Assembly (NCBI GenBank): GCA_007695145.1
Contig: REEI01000083.1
Location: forward strand, 1-64,000
From: Saprospirales bacterium
GTDB lineage: Bacteria; Bacteroidota; Bacteroidia; Chitinophagales; Saprospiraceae
Length of the DNA stretch: 64,000 bases
Reading direction: 5' to 3'
Under the pieces are notes generated by a model that worked only from the letters and a program-made list of their open reading frames with translations, had not been told where the DNA came from and did no database searches. The position numbers and the translations under genes are program-made. Shown piece by piece: positions 36,314-46,549 of this stretch (its first letter is position 1; the number at the start of each line of letters is the position of its first letter).

Positions 36314-38146
36314 ATGAAAACAAATCGATATTGGTACTTTTCTGGCCTCTTGATTTGTGTGATTTATTTAATTGGATCTGTGCAGTACTATGGGATGCAT
36401 AAGCAACTGCTCAAGGATGGAGGGGATGGTTGGGGGTATTATATTTACTTGCCCTCTGCGTTTATCTCAGGAGATCTGACAACACTGGAACATGTTTTTG
36501 ACAAGCGGAAGGAAGTGAGTCCTCACACCATAGATTACAATATAAATCACATGGGTGCCTCAGAGGTATACATTGCTCCGAATGGGAATCCAGTTATCAA
36601 ATACACATCGGGTGTAGCAATAATGATGAGTCCTTTTTTCCTAACGGCCCATATTATAACCAAAGTAACAGGAGGTCAAGCTGATGGTTTTGGTGATATC
36701 TACTGGTTTTCAATTTATATCGGGGTTATCTTTTGGGTGACAATGGGATTGATTTTGTTGTTTAAAACCTTGTCTAGGTACCTAAATCAGGATTCAGCTT
36801 TTTTAACTTTGGGATTGATTGCCCTGGGCACGAACTTGTATTACTTCTCGGTTTACAATGCCGGAATGTCGCATGCCCCACTTTTTGCCTTATATTGTAT
36901 TTTGATCTATTTTTCGGATAAGTTCTACCTGAGTCCCGGTAAATTTCCAGCAATAATAATCGGGTTAGCTGCCGGATTGATAACTATGATCAGGCCTGTT
37001 GAACTTATTTGTGTTCTCATTCCACTACTGTGGTCATTTGATGGCTTTCATCACAGATTGAAGAAGTTGTGGAACCTGCGAATTTATCTATTGTTGGCGG
37101 CTATAGCATTTTTTATCTCTGTATTTCCGCAACTTCTTTATTGGAAAATCACAACTGGAGATTGGTTGTACTACAGCTATGGGGACGAGGGATTCAACTT
37201 CCTTAAATCTCGCATAAAAAAGGGATTGCTGGGTTATCAAAACGGATGGTTGGTCTACACACCTTTGATGTTTCTGGTGTTTCCCGGACTTTGGATTATG
37301 TTCAAAAAAAGAAGCCGTTTACTATTCCCCATTACACTATTCATGATCCTCCATATTTATATTGTGTACAGTTGGCACAATTGGTATTACATAAACTCCT
37401 TTGGGTCGCGTCCAATGGTAGAAACCTACGCTTTAATGGCTTTTCCGTTAGGGTATTTCATTCAGTGGTTGAGTAAATCCTGGAGAAAAATTATTTTAGT
37501 GGTTTTAAGCGTCTTTTTTGTACTCCTAAACCAATTGCAAACCTGGCAAGTATCTCAGGGAATGCTCCTCTCTGAACAAGGCAATTCTGCCTACTATTGG
37601 GAGTTATTTGGAAGAACTAAAATGACAGAAAAAATTTTAATTGCTGCAGATACAGGTGTTCGACAACCAGAAATAGGGAAGCTGGATTCTGTTTCTCTGC
37701 TATTTGAATACGCTATAGCCGGGGATATAGAGGTTGAGGAAACAGGTGAGCTTTATCAGGTATTGCCTGCTTATACAGATATCAAATTAGAGGCAGCCTT
37801 GAAAGATTTGAATGTTAAACCTGGCGATTATATCCGCGTGTCGGTGGAAGCTTTGTCGAGGGGATGGAATTCAGATCGTTGGGGGATGGCCACAGTAACG
37901 GCATACATTGAAAAAGATGGAGACCAAACCGTAAGAGTTTGGAACCGAATTAATAACAAACTGGGTAATCCAACATGGAACCTATGGGGAACCACACCTG
38001 ATGTTTGGGGAGAAGCCTGGTTTTATTTTGAAGTCCCAAAAAGTTTCGACTCCACAGATGTATTGCACGTATTTGTTGAAAACAGGGGACATGTCGACAT
38101 TTATGTCCGGTCGCTAAAAGTTGAACATTGGGTAAAAGAAATATAG
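36314..38146 (+). CDS. Polytopic membrane protein, glycosyltransferase-39-like
   Basis: 610 residues. About 10-11 membrane helices occupy residues 8-430, followed by a soluble C-terminal domain of about 150 residues (beta-rich, DYIRVSVEALSRGWNSDRWG, ending in VDIYVRSLKVEHWV). The loop after helix 1 carries DGGDGWGYYIYLPSAF, a pattern with acidic residues in the first extracytoplasmic loop like GT-C enzymes that use polyprenyl-phosphate sugars. I infer a glycan-transfer or protein-glycosylation role; the substrate is unknown. The C-terminal domain might be carbohydrate-binding. Single gene, ends with TAG. Confidence 0.8.
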   Translation: MKTNRYWYFSGLLICVIYLIGSVQYYGMHKQLLKDGGDGWGYYIYLPSAFISGDLTTLEHVFDKRKEVSPHTIDYNINHMGASEVYIAPNGNPVIKYTSGVAIMMSPFFLTAHIITKVTGGQADGFGDIYWFSIYIGVIFWVTMGLILLFKTLSRYLNQDSAFLTLGLIALGTNLYYFSVYNAGMSHAPLFALYCILIYFSDKFYLSPGKFPAIIIGLAAGLITMIRPVELICVLIPLLWSFDGFHHRLKKLWNLRIYLLLAAIAFFISVFPQLLYWKITTGDWLYYSYGDEGFNFLKSRIKKGLLGYQNGWLVYTPLMFLVFPGLWIMFKKRSRLLFPITLFMILHIYIVYSWHNWYYINSFGSRPMVETYALMAFPLGYFIQWLSKSWRKIILVVLSVFFVLLNQLQTWQVSQGMLLSEQGNSAYYWELFGRTKMTEKILIAADTGVRQPEIGKLDSVSLLFEYAIAGDIEVEETGELYQVLPAYTDIKLEAALKDLNVKPGDYIRVSVEALSRGWNSDRWGMATVTAYIEKDGDQTVRVWNRINNKLGNPTWNLWGTTPDVWGEAWFYFEVPKSFDSTDVLHVFVENRGHVDIYVRSLKVEHWVKEI

Positions 38147-38550
38147 TGTTTCCAAGACTCTGACTTCTAAACCTAAATTTTAGATTTTCAGGATAAAAAA
38201 ATGGCCTAAGGATCAATTATTTATGTGGCTGCAACACAAAAAACCACCGCTCAACTGAATAAGCCTGATGCTTTGGGTGTAAAGGTAATTGATTCGGGTA
38301 AGCCGGATGATTTTCATCTCCGGCCACACACAGATCAGTGGGTGTCATCCGCCCGTCATTCGGCTCCTGAGGGTACAAATCATGAAGTTGCAATATTCCA
38401 CAGATAAAGAAGGTAGGGGGTAGTTCGGTAAAAAATTGTGAAATCACTATCCCCCTAATGAAGGAAGCACTATTTAAAATAGTCAGCTATCGCACCGGAC
38501 CCCATAAAATGCCACTGGATTACTCTATCTATAAATTTTAATGGTCCCGC
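38147..38550. other. Intergenic with two doubtful open frames
   Basis: A 60-codon plus frame (GTG at 38225) and a 76-codon minus frame overlap each other; neither has an ATG-plus-leader or a family I recognise. Local GC is higher than the flanks (about 38230-38400), so a relic of a gene is possible. No call is made. Confidence 0.35.
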
Positions 38551-39618
38551 CTATTCCTTTACCAACTTCCCATACTGAAAATGCTCAGCACCGGAATACC
38601 TCGCCCCGACAAAATACAAACCCGGGTGCAGGCTCGAAACATCCATATTTCCAGAGTCGAGAGTCCTCATTACCAGCCTTCCCGTTTGATCGAAGACAAT
38701 CACTTCTCTAATCTCAACATTGGTATCACTTCCTATTCGAATCAGATCGTTGGCAGGATTTGGATAAAGGATTAAATTGTGTTCCACCGCCATTAGTTCC
38801 TCAACTGAGGTAGTCTGCTCAAAGCAGAATCTATATACTGTGCCATTCTCCGGAATGGAATTCAAACCCACTGGTTCGCCGTAAAAATCAGGCGTCAACA
38901 AAAACTGTTGAAAATGGGGACTGGAGGGATTCCCACTTAAAGTGCCAATTAATTCCATCCAATCTACCTCATAATTACCATTCACATATTGCTCATAATC
39001 CCATCCTACCAAACTTCCTACTATAACATTGTCCTCAAAATATTCCATCATTTGAGGGCTGATGACAGCGGACCCGTAATGAAATTCAACACATAGCTCC
39101 TCATAATTCACTTCAATTTGAAAATTGATCCTTGATGCCAATGCTCCTTCGCCAATATTCAATTCCTCCTCAAAAGCGACATTCCGGTATTCTACCTTTA
39201 GCACACCATCTCCCTCGTAAAACAAAATATGCCCCTGATCTACATTATTTGTATCATTCAAAGGCGAGAGAAGAAATTCATCCAGGGCTATGGCAATCAA
39301 GTAAACAGAATAGAGGTCTTCAGGCCAATTGTCGTATTCTAAACTAATACTGCCGGAAGCGCCTCCTTCCATAAAATCTAATGGCCTGTCTTCAAAGCCG
39401 GGGATAATAAGAGGACGAGTGAGTTCAATTATGTCATCATCAATATCAAAATCAGTATAGTCCCAGGCTCCGAAACCTTCTGTTAAGTCGATAAATTCCT
39501 CCAAAGGTTGATACTCTCTCTCAAAGTGGGAAAAATTAACCTCCCAATTGAGTTCTAATTGCGACCACAATGGGCCAATGCTCATCATAAAGACTGCAAA
39601 AAGGAGAGATTTTTTCAT
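38551..39618 (-). CDS. Secreted protein with T9SS type A sorting domain
   Basis: 355 residues from the ATG at 39618 (MKKSLLFAVFMMSIG, cut near LWSQ); the frame extends to 39672 without signal features. The body (about 20-270) is beta-rich with no recognised catalytic motif; it contains only a few Cys. The last 75 residues form a sorting domain: LILYPNPANDLIRIG, IFVDQTGRLVMRT-like strand, VSSLHPGLYFVGARY and a terminal YGKLVKE. The protein should be exported by T9SS and may be attached to the surface. Ends with TAG. Single gene. Confidence 0.85.
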   Translation of the reverse strand: MKKSLLFAVFMMSIGPLWSQLELNWEVNFSHFEREYQPLEEFIDLTEGFGAWDYTDFDIDDDIIELTRPLIIPGFEDRPLDFMEGGASGSISLEYDNWPEDLYSVYLIAIALDEFLLSPLNDTNNVDQGHILFYEGDGVLKVEYRNVAFEEELNIGEGALASRINFQIEVNYEELCVEFHYGSAVISPQMMEYFEDNVIVGSLVGWDYEQYVNGNYEVDWMELIGTLSGNPSSPHFQQFLLTPDFYGEPVGLNSIPENGTVYRFCFEQTTSVEELMAVEHNLILYPNPANDLIRIGSDTNVEIREVIVFDQTGRLVMRTLDSGNMDVSSLHPGLYFVGARYSGAEHFQYGKLVKE

Positions 39619-40041
39619 AACGAAATTATTTACCTGGTTCAATTCTAAAATAAGTTCACTAATTGTCAACACTTTGACGAATTGAATTGGGAAAAAGTTA
39701 CAATTTTGTTTGTCAATGAACGAGTGAGTGAATTGGTTCCAGGTTTACGGTATTCTATGCGAGAATAGTGTCCTCAGTGGTGAATACCGAACGAAACATG
39801 TAAATGAAGTACCACCAACTTAATGGTCAATGGAATCGCTAGAGAAGGTACCTGGGGTTAGGGAATAAGGAAATTTGACCTCTCGCGCAATGAAAAAGGG
39901 TGAGACGCTGAGGAATTGAGTAGTTTAAATCAAGCTCCCAACAGGCAGGAGCCAAATCAATCCTCCATTCTTCCCTGCAAATACTATCTGCTCAATTTTA
40001 GCAGGTAAAAGTCCACAAAAAGTAAATAAAAATAATCACTC
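39619..40041. other. Intergenic, divergent leader region
   Basis: Lies between the divergent T9SS gene and the DUF2089 gene. No open frame or repeat that I can support. A perfect inverted repeat sits at its right end (40042-40059), annotated separately. Confidence 0.6.
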
Positions 40042-40059
40042 ATTGAAACTTATTTCAAT
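40042..40059. promoter_or_regulatory. Perfect inverted repeat, possible operator of the DUF2089 gene
   Basis: ATTGAAA-CTTA-TTTCAAT, 7-bp arms and a 4-base centre, ending 19 bases before the ATG at 40079. The position and the helix-turn-helix in the downstream protein suggest an autoregulatory site. It is inferred; short palindromes in AT-rich DNA also arise by chance. Confidence 0.45.
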
Positions 40060-40078
40060 AAGAATGAATTATATTTAA

Positions 40079-40372
40079 ATGGATGTAAAGAAAATTCCAA
40101 TCAGTTGTCCGGCCTGTAATGAGCATTTACAGGTACAAATGCTGAATTGCGTCGCCTGTGGCACCGCTGTTTCGGGAACTTTTAAACTTCCGATATTAAT
40201 GCTCTTAGATCGGGATGAACATGACTTTTTGCTTAGGTTTGTGAAAAGTTCCGGCAGTTTGAAGGAAATGGCCAAACAATTGGGGTACAGTTATCCTAAA
40301 GTAAGGAATATGCTCGATGATCTTATTGAAAAAATTGAGGGAATAGAGAAAAATCGTAAAGATGCAGATTGA
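40079..40372 (+). CDS. DUF2089 protein: zinc ribbon plus helix-turn-helix
   Basis: 97 residues. The N-terminus has two CxxC pairs (CPAC and CVAC, 15 residues apart), a zinc ribbon. Residues 50-95 form a helix-turn-helix-like region (FVKSSGSLKEMAKQLGYSYP, then KVRNMLDDLIEKIEGIE). This is the DUF2089 layout, thought to be a small transcription regulator. It overlaps the next gene by 11 bases, so the two are translated together. Confidence 0.9.
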   Translation: MDVKKIPISCPACNEHLQVQMLNCVACGTAVSGTFKLPILMLLDRDEHDFLLRFVKSSGSLKEMAKQLGYSYPKVRNMLDDLIEKIEGIEKNRKDAD

Positions 40373-40964
40373 AGACAACAATATTCATTATTTCTGGAAT
40401 CCTTTTGACAGGATTGCAGGCATCACCGCCATTGCATGGGGTGTCATTTTTCTCGTATTTGGAAGCTTTACTGCCTGGCTGGGTACTGCTCGCTACCCGG
40501 GACTCATCAGTATGCAGTATGTGGAGTCGGTGCATTGGCTAGATGGCTTTTTGGATCAGCTTGTCAGCCTGGCAATTGCCGTGATTGTTTTCGCAGTGGC
40601 GGCCTTTATTGCCGGAGCCAGGCGTTTTCGGATTGTTGATCTAGTCGGAACTTTTATGGTGGCAAAAGCTCCTTTATTGATACTTCCCATCTTCAATTTC
40701 AATGGATGGATGTACAAAAAATCCATGGAGCTCACTGAAGTTGCATTAGAGGGAGAAGCACTTCCGGACCTTTGGGACACCATCATTTTGATCCTGCTGT
40801 CCATTTTGCTCATTTTCTTTCTGATATGGACCATCGTACTGCTGTTTCACGCATACCGGGTTAGTACCAACCTCAAGGGCCTGCCCTCCTTTGTTTCCTT
40901 TATTTTGGCAATGGTAGTTACTCTAATTGCTTCGTACATTTTTATCCCTGCTCAATACTTTTAA
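40362..40964 (+). CDS. Yip1-like polytopic membrane protein
   Basis: 200 residues. It starts MQIEDNNIHYFWNPFDRIAG, then about five membrane helices (about 20-42, 60-90, 97-115, 140-165, 175-198). The fold and the NPFDRIAGITAIAWG region resemble Yip1-domain proteins. In bacteria such proteins have no established function. It overlaps the DUF2089 gene at its 5' end, so the presumed regulator and membrane protein form one unit; possibly the regulator controls or senses through it. Confidence 0.8.
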   Translation: MQIEDNNIHYFWNPFDRIAGITAIAWGVIFLVFGSFTAWLGTARYPGLISMQYVESVHWLDGFLDQLVSLAIAVIVFAVAAFIAGARRFRIVDLVGTFMVAKAPLLILPIFNFNGWMYKKSMELTEVALEGEALPDLWDTIILILLSILLIFFLIWTIVLLFHAYRVSTNLKGLPSFVSFILAMVVTLIASYIFIPAQYF

Positions 40965-41043
40965 AATTCAACCTACTTAGTATTAGTTCTCAGATACATA
41001 TAGTCCAAACTCCCTTAATATTTAACTCCTAAATTTTTCGCAA

Positions 41044-42312
41044 ATGAGGTTTATTTTGTTATTCTCCTTGATTTTGACCGGCTTCAATCCGGAAATCCTA
41101 AAGGGTCAATCCTCGGAGTCCGGGATTGTGACCGAGACCGTAAACTTCTTTCACGGAGGTTGTAATTTCAGAGGAACTCTCTACTGGCCCGAATCTGAGG
41201 GACCACATCCAGTGGCTGTGTTGATACCCGGAAGTGGTCAAAACGATCGTCATGGAACCCTTCAGTTAGTGGGAGGCAATGCAGCATGTCTTTATCCGGG
41301 TTTAGTGGGAAGTACCCTAAGGCCTTACCGTGACCTAGCAATAGGATTGGCCGAAGCGGGCTACGGTCTGTTGACCTATGATGAACTTGGAATCTCCTGC
41401 CCTTCATTCCCAGGGCCATTCTCCTTTGACAACTTGTGGATGCCGGTAGAATCCGCCCTTGAAATTTTGAGGTCTCACGACAAAACCAATCGGGACAGGA
41501 TATTCCTGATAGGACACAGTGAAGGGGGCATGTTAGTGCCTTATGTTTCCCTTAGAAACAACGATATTTCAGCGGTGATTTCCTTAGCTGGACCCAGAAC
41601 GCCGCTAGACAGTATTCTCGCATACCAATTGGTGGAAATAGCCCAAAGATGCAACGGGGACGTGGCCGATGCTCAAAATCAGGCCAATCAAATACTCAAT
41701 TACTTTAATTTTGTCCGACTGGGTCTGCCCGGACTTCCCGATTTTGCCGGAGCCTCAGCTGCTGTTTGGCGAAAATATCTACAAGTCAGTGATTCAGTTT
41801 CCATCAATTTTGATCTTCTGAGTATACCCACTCTTATGGTTGGCATGGGAGACGATCTAAATGTACCTCCTTCTGAACAGGAGCGCTTCCAAAATGAATT
41901 GAGCAATCACCTAATAGATTTTTATGAACTTGAGGGACTGAATCACTATATGACCACTGCCGATGTCCCATCGGTCTCTTCTCAACTCATCGACACCCTA
42001 ATTGCATGGCTCGACAGATCTTTGATTTCAAGTGTCAAGGACGGCGAGTTAGTGGAAAAAAATCTCAAACTGCAAGTATTTCCTAATCCCGGCACCAGTA
42101 GTGTGTTCATTTCACTTCCTGATAAACATGGTCGATTATCGAGACTTGAAATACACGATAGTATGGGGCGCCCGGTTCAATACTTTTCAAACATTGTTAT
42201 GGAAGGAGAGGAATATATTCTGGACCTCTCCCAATTATCTCCGGGCATGTACTTTTTGATCGCCCACAGTGACCAAAAGGTCTATTCGGGAAGGCTGGTA
42301 GTTGGCCATTAA
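41044..42312 (+). CDS. Secreted alpha/beta-hydrolase with T9SS type A sorting domain
   Basis: 422 residues. Signal peptide (1-20, cut near LKGQ). The catalytic domain (about 40-325) carries LIPGSGQNDRHG, nucleophile Ser159 in IGHSEGGML, Asp in VGMGDDLNVPPS, and His in LEGLNHYMTT. It resembles serine-aminopeptidase or dienelactone-hydrolase-like esterases. The last 80 residues are a T9SS sorting domain (LQVFPNPGTSSVFISL, LSQLSPGMYFLIAH, GRLVVGH). Exported to the surface or medium; the substrate is unknown. The stop lies about 80 bases before the phosphohexomutase start. Confidence 0.93.
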   Translation: MRFILLFSLILTGFNPEILKGQSSESGIVTETVNFFHGGCNFRGTLYWPESEGPHPVAVLIPGSGQNDRHGTLQLVGGNAACLYPGLVGSTLRPYRDLAIGLAEAGYGLLTYDELGISCPSFPGPFSFDNLWMPVESALEILRSHDKTNRDRIFLIGHSEGGMLVPYVSLRNNDISAVISLAGPRTPLDSILAYQLVEIAQRCNGDVADAQNQANQILNYFNFVRLGLPGLPDFAGASAAVWRKYLQVSDSVSINFDLLSIPTLMVGMGDDLNVPPSEQERFQNELSNHLIDFYELEGLNHYMTTADVPSVSSQLIDTLIAWLDRSLISSVKDGELVEKNLKLQVFPNPGTSSVFISLPDKHGRLSRLEIHDSMGRPVQYFSNIVMEGEEYILDLSQLSPGMYFLIAHSDQKVYSGRLVVGH

Positions 42313-42394
42313 CTTCGCTTTAATTTGCACAAATCGTCAACCACTATTGTTGACTACTCCCCGGAAAAATCATAACTTCACGCCAAAATTACAT

Positions 42395-44131
42395 ATGAAG
42401 CTGGATAAAACTATAGTAGATAAGATCAACCTTTGGCTCTCGGATTCCTTCGATCCAGGCACCAGAAAAGAGGTTCAGAAAATGTTAGATAAGGGAGATG
42501 AAAAGGAACTGATCGATGCATTCTACAAAGACCTTGAATTTGGAACAGGTGGCTTGCGGGGCATAATGGGCGTCGGAACCAACAGAATTAACAAATACAC
42601 CATTGGAGCCGCCACTCAGGGTTTATCCAATTACTTGCTAAAGTGTTTTCCCGGTGAAAAAATATCTGTGGCCCTCACACACGACAATCGGCTCAATGCC
42701 GAAAAATATGCCAGGATCGTAGCAGATGTCTTCACAGCCAATGGGATAAAGGTCTACTTTTTCGAATCGCTGAGACCTACCCCTGAATTGTCTTTTGCTA
42801 TCAGGCATCTCGGTTGCCGGAGTGGGGTCATGCTCACCGCAAGCCACAATCCCAGAGAGTACAGCGGCTATAAGGCCTATTGGGATGATGGCGGTCAGGT
42901 CATTCCACCGCACGACAAAAATATCATCGAGGAAGTCAACTCCATTTCTGATGTATCCCTGATTAAATTTACCGGGAATGAGGATTTGGTCGAAATGATC
43001 GGCAGGGAAGTGGATGAAAAATATCTGGAAAAAGTGCTGGCTGCTTCCGTTTATCCTGAAGTGGTAAAAAAGCAGTCCGATATGCCGGTAGTTTTCTCTC
43101 CCATACATGGAGCTTCAGTCCACATGGTGCCTGCAGCCCTTCGACAACTCGGCTTTAAAAATATTCATCTGGTCAAAGAACAGTGCATCACAGATGGCAA
43201 CTTCCCCACTGTTATTTATCCCAATCCAGAAGAAGAAGAAGCAATGACCATGGCTATGGATAAGGCCCAAAAAGTAAATGCTGAACTGGCAATGGCTTCA
43301 GATCCTGATGGCGATCGGGTGGGAATTGCCATCAAAGGACCCGAAGGGAATTATCATCTACTCAATGGAAATGAAACAGCTAGCCTGTTGTTTCACTATG
43401 TCATGAAAGGATGGCAAGACAGGGGACTATTGACAGGAAAAGAATACATCATCAAGACCATAGTGACAACCTTTTTATTGGATAGAATGGCGGAAAAGAT
43501 AGGTATTAAATGCTACAATACCCTGACAGGATTTAAATGGATAGGCAACATTATGACCCGGCTTGAAGGTAGAGAAAAATTCATTGTGGGTGGAGAAGAG
43601 TCCTACGGATATCTAATTGGAGATCACGTGCGGGATAAGGATGCAGTAGTAAGTTGCGCCCTGATTGCAGAGATGGCTGCCTGGTACAAAGACCGCGGTA
43701 AAACACTCTACGAAGCACTCAGGGACATACATCTGGAATATGGTCTATATCGTGAAAAGCTTTTCTCATTTGTGAAAAAAGGCCGGGAGGGAGCCGAAGC
43801 TATAAAATCAATGATGTACCAAATGAGGGAAAATCCTCCCACCAGTCTCGACGGCGAACTTGTGGCCTATTTCAGAGACTTCAAGTCAGGGGTAGAGAAA
43901 AATCTGGAAAATGGAGAGGAGAAAAACATCGACACTCCTCCTTCAAATGTGCTTCAGTTTGAAACGAAATCCGGCACAATGGCCTCTGTTAGACCTTCAG
44001 GTACAGAACCCAAGATCAAGTTTTATATCAGTGCCAACTCAGCAGTTGATCATCTCGAAAGATACGAAGAAATCAGAAACCAACTAGATGAGAAAATACA
44101 AAGAATAGCCAACGGATTTATTGGAGAGTAA
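42395..44131 (+). CDS. Phosphoglucomutase/phosphomannomutase
   Basis: 578 residues from the ATG at 42395 (MKLDKTIVDKINLWL); the frame extends further upstream, but that part lies across the neighbouring gene's end and is not family-like. Four-domain alpha-D-phosphohexomutase: FGTGGLRGIMGVG, phosphoserine Ser150 in TASHNPREYSGYK, Mg2+ loop DPDGDRVG, sugar-binding GGEESYGYLIGD and phosphate-binding RPSGTEPKIKFY. Interconverts glucose-1- and glucose-6-phosphate (or the mannose pair) for glycan precursor synthesis. Long eukaryotic-PGM2-like subclass typical of Bacteroidota. Confidence 0.95.
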   Translation: MKLDKTIVDKINLWLSDSFDPGTRKEVQKMLDKGDEKELIDAFYKDLEFGTGGLRGIMGVGTNRINKYTIGAATQGLSNYLLKCFPGEKISVALTHDNRLNAEKYARIVADVFTANGIKVYFFESLRPTPELSFAIRHLGCRSGVMLTASHNPREYSGYKAYWDDGGQVIPPHDKNIIEEVNSISDVSLIKFTGNEDLVEMIGREVDEKYLEKVLAASVYPEVVKKQSDMPVVFSPIHGASVHMVPAALRQLGFKNIHLVKEQCITDGNFPTVIYPNPEEEEAMTMAMDKAQKVNAELAMASDPDGDRVGIAIKGPEGNYHLLNGNETASLLFHYVMKGWQDRGLLTGKEYIIKTIVTTFLLDRMAEKIGIKCYNTLTGFKWIGNIMTRLEGREKFIVGGEESYGYLIGDHVRDKDAVVSCALIAEMAAWYKDRGKTLYEALRDIHLEYGLYREKLFSFVKKGREGAEAIKSMMYQMRENPPTSLDGELVAYFRDFKSGVEKNLENGEEKNIDTPPSNVLQFETKSGTMASVRPSGTEPKIKFYISANSAVDHLERYEEIRNQLDEKIQRIANGFIGE

Positions 44132-44283
44132 GATTGCGAAATCGCTTTGAACATATTTTTCCGATTCTTACTTGCTTTTACCGGTTTTTTTAAAAAAAAA
44201 AGACTGGCCGCACCCCCATACCACCTGGGATGCAGCCATATTAAAAAGCACTTTAGAAGTTCGGTAAAGAATTTAGCTATTGA

Positions 44284-46508
44284 TCAAAATCTCCAATCTA
44301 TTCCGGCAGTGATCAACCTTGGGGTAGAAACCCTGATCCCCTGGGGTCTGCGACTGACGATATACCGCTCATCGGTGAGGTTTTTGACTGAGACATTAAA
44401 CATAATTCCTTTTTCCTGCCAGTCAAAATATAAGTTTCCGTCCAAATTGAAGTAGCTGTCAATTTTTCCGTTCCGACCATTTGGAGTGGGTGCAACCGAG
44501 TTGAGTACATCTGTAAAGTGGTCTCCCGTAATATGTCCACCCAGTCTTAAGCCCATGCCAAAGGGGGTCATGAAAGATATTTCCTGATGAAAAATAGTTT
44601 CCGGCGCGTATGGAGTGCGATTGCCTCTGGCGTTTACCAACTCACCTTCAACTATAAAAAAGCGATCTGACGTAAATTCAGAATTGACGTAAGTGAGGGA
44701 GGACAACAAAATCAATTGATAGTCCGCCGGTAAAAATTTAGAAAGGTCAAAATTGATGGCAACTTCTACCCCCAAATGCCTGGTTTCACCTCCATTGATC
44801 AAGCCGGACCCGGTTCCACCTGCCGATTCAGCCACAGGGATAATCTGATTAGAGAAGTCCATAAGAAAAGCAGCAAACTCGCCGGAGAGGATTCCCTGAG
44901 ACCTGTATCTCAATCCGATCTCTGAGTTCCAACTCAGTTCGGCATCCAATTCGACTACCTCACCGCCGGCCGTGATGGCATCTTTAACCCTGGGAGGGGA
45001 AAACCCCCGGTGAACTCCTCCAAAAAAAGTGAGTTGATCATCGATTTGGTAGTTGAATCCCAAACCGGGTATCAGAGAGCTAACAGAAGAACTATTGACC
45101 AGGCTGGTATCTATTATTTGCCCACCAAAGGGAGCGCGTAAAATTTCACGTTCATATTCATAGTGTTCCATGCGCAATCCCGCTGTCAGCGTCCATCGGC
45201 TTGTCAGATTGAAGCGATTCTGGGCATAAAGGCTGAAACCACGACCCGTCCTAATCTCATCATTTCGCAAAACACCCGAACTGGCATCGCTTTTGGTACC
45301 ATTGATTCGCTTCTCAAATGCCCTTTCAAAAATAACCCGTGCACCTGCTCTAAGTTGGTGATTCCCCCCCAGAAAACTCCCATAAGTGTATTGAATCCGA
45401 GGTTCCAGCCCAGCAACTTCAAAAGACCTGTTCCGATTCCCTGTGCTATTTTGCATAAATACAGCTCCACCGGGTATTGAAGGATCCCCCCAAACAACTC
45501 CTGTTTGATTGGATGCTTCAGGATCCGAAGAGAAGTCCTGCCTTCTCCAATCCCTGGTAACGGTATATCCAAAAGCAGTTGTAGATAATGAAAACCGACT
45601 GGAAGGTTTCCAAATATGAACAAGTGAGGCAGATTCTCGTGACACCTTAAGTTGGTCATCAGGAGCCATCAGCACATGGTCTTGTTCCCCCCTTCAAACA
45701 TCGTTTGTGTCAATCCGAGATAGGTGGAATTGGAAGTCTCCCTGTAAACGCCCAGTTTGAGGTTTAAGGAGGACTGATCGCTTATGTCCAATTTAAATTT
45801 CCCGTTAATATCGTGAATGTCAAATCCTACATAACCAATCTTATCTGCTCTTTTAAACAGATAATTCAAGTTAAAGCCGGAATTGCCTAAAGAGGATCCA
45901 ATTGACCCCACAGTCGAAAAGTAACCTCCACCTCCAGCATTTATTCTAAATCTGCCTGATGTAGACTCAGGCGGATCGGCAGTGATGAAATTCAATACTC
46001 CACCAATTGTTTGTGGCCCATAAAGTATTTGACCGCTTCCCTTCAGCAATTCCACTCCAGACATTCTGTCAATAGCAGGACTGTAATACATCTCAGGCTC
46101 CCCGTATGGCTTTAAAGCCACAGGTATACCATCCTCCAGCATGAGGATGTTTCTACTCCTGTCCGGATCGAGTCCTCTTACACCTAGATTTATTCTCAGG
46201 CCAGCCCCTTCCTCATCCTGCAGGTGTACCCCTGTGAACGATCGAATAGCCTCATTCGCGCTAATGGGCGACATGATTGATAGTTCACCACCGTCTATGC
46301 GCGATACCGAACCCGGCACATTTCCAAAAACTCCCTGTCGACTCCCCTCTATGATCAGGTAGGGAAAATCCAGGTAAAGTAGGGTGTCAATCTTGTATTC
46401 GGCCTCATCCAGGGTTCCGTTCTCATGCAGATTGACAGCTGAAATAATGGAAGATGCCGTAAGAGCGAATATAGACATCAGACAACAGGTGTTGTAAAAA
46501 ATTTTCAT
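44284..46508 (-). pseudogene. TonB-dependent receptor (FecA-like), interrupted by a frameshift
   Basis: The gene reads in two frames. The N-terminal part (from ATG 46508; signal peptide [18 protein letters not shown]) holds the plug: [40 protein letters not shown] (part), [30 protein letters not shown]. It runs out at a TGA (45667-45669) soon after FEGGN. The C-terminal part begins in another frame (about 45676) with [14 protein letters not shown] and continues as a barrel to the terminal strand GIDWRF. Family members read straight through here ([15 protein letters not shown]...[10 protein letters not shown]). Adding one G to the G6 run at 45687-45692 restores a 741-residue protein. A candidate promoter precedes it. 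As sequenced, no complete receptor is made. Confidence 0.88.
45687..45692 (-). repeat. Run of six G (minus strand) at the receptor frameshift
   Basis: Six C on the plus strand. Seven would join the N- and C-terminal frames of the FecA-like receptor as [15 protein letters not shown]. Given here because it is the point where a phase change, a real deletion or a sequencing slip must lie. Confidence 0.85.
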
Positions 46509-46541
46509 CTTATCCTTATTTAGATTAATTAAAAATAAGGG

Positions 46542-46549
46542 CAAAAGTA
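46542..46549 (-). promoter_or_regulatory. Candidate -7 element (TACTTTTG) for the receptor gene
   Basis: On the minus strand TACTTTTG, exact match to TAnnTTTG, 33 bases before the ATG at 46508. No good -33 element. Confidence 0.4.

Noticed and set aside
38217-38447. Overlapping plus and minus frames of 60-76 codons
   Set aside because: Each lies opposite the other, starts are non-ATG or poorly placed, and no motif is recognised.
44147-44283. Poly-T/poly-A stretch after the phosphohexomutase as a bidirectional terminator
   Set aside because: T8-A10 can fold only into an A-T hairpin with no GC stem; too weak to call.
45363-45370. C run within the receptor barrel
   Set aside because: Encodes LGGN in frame; not a second lesion.
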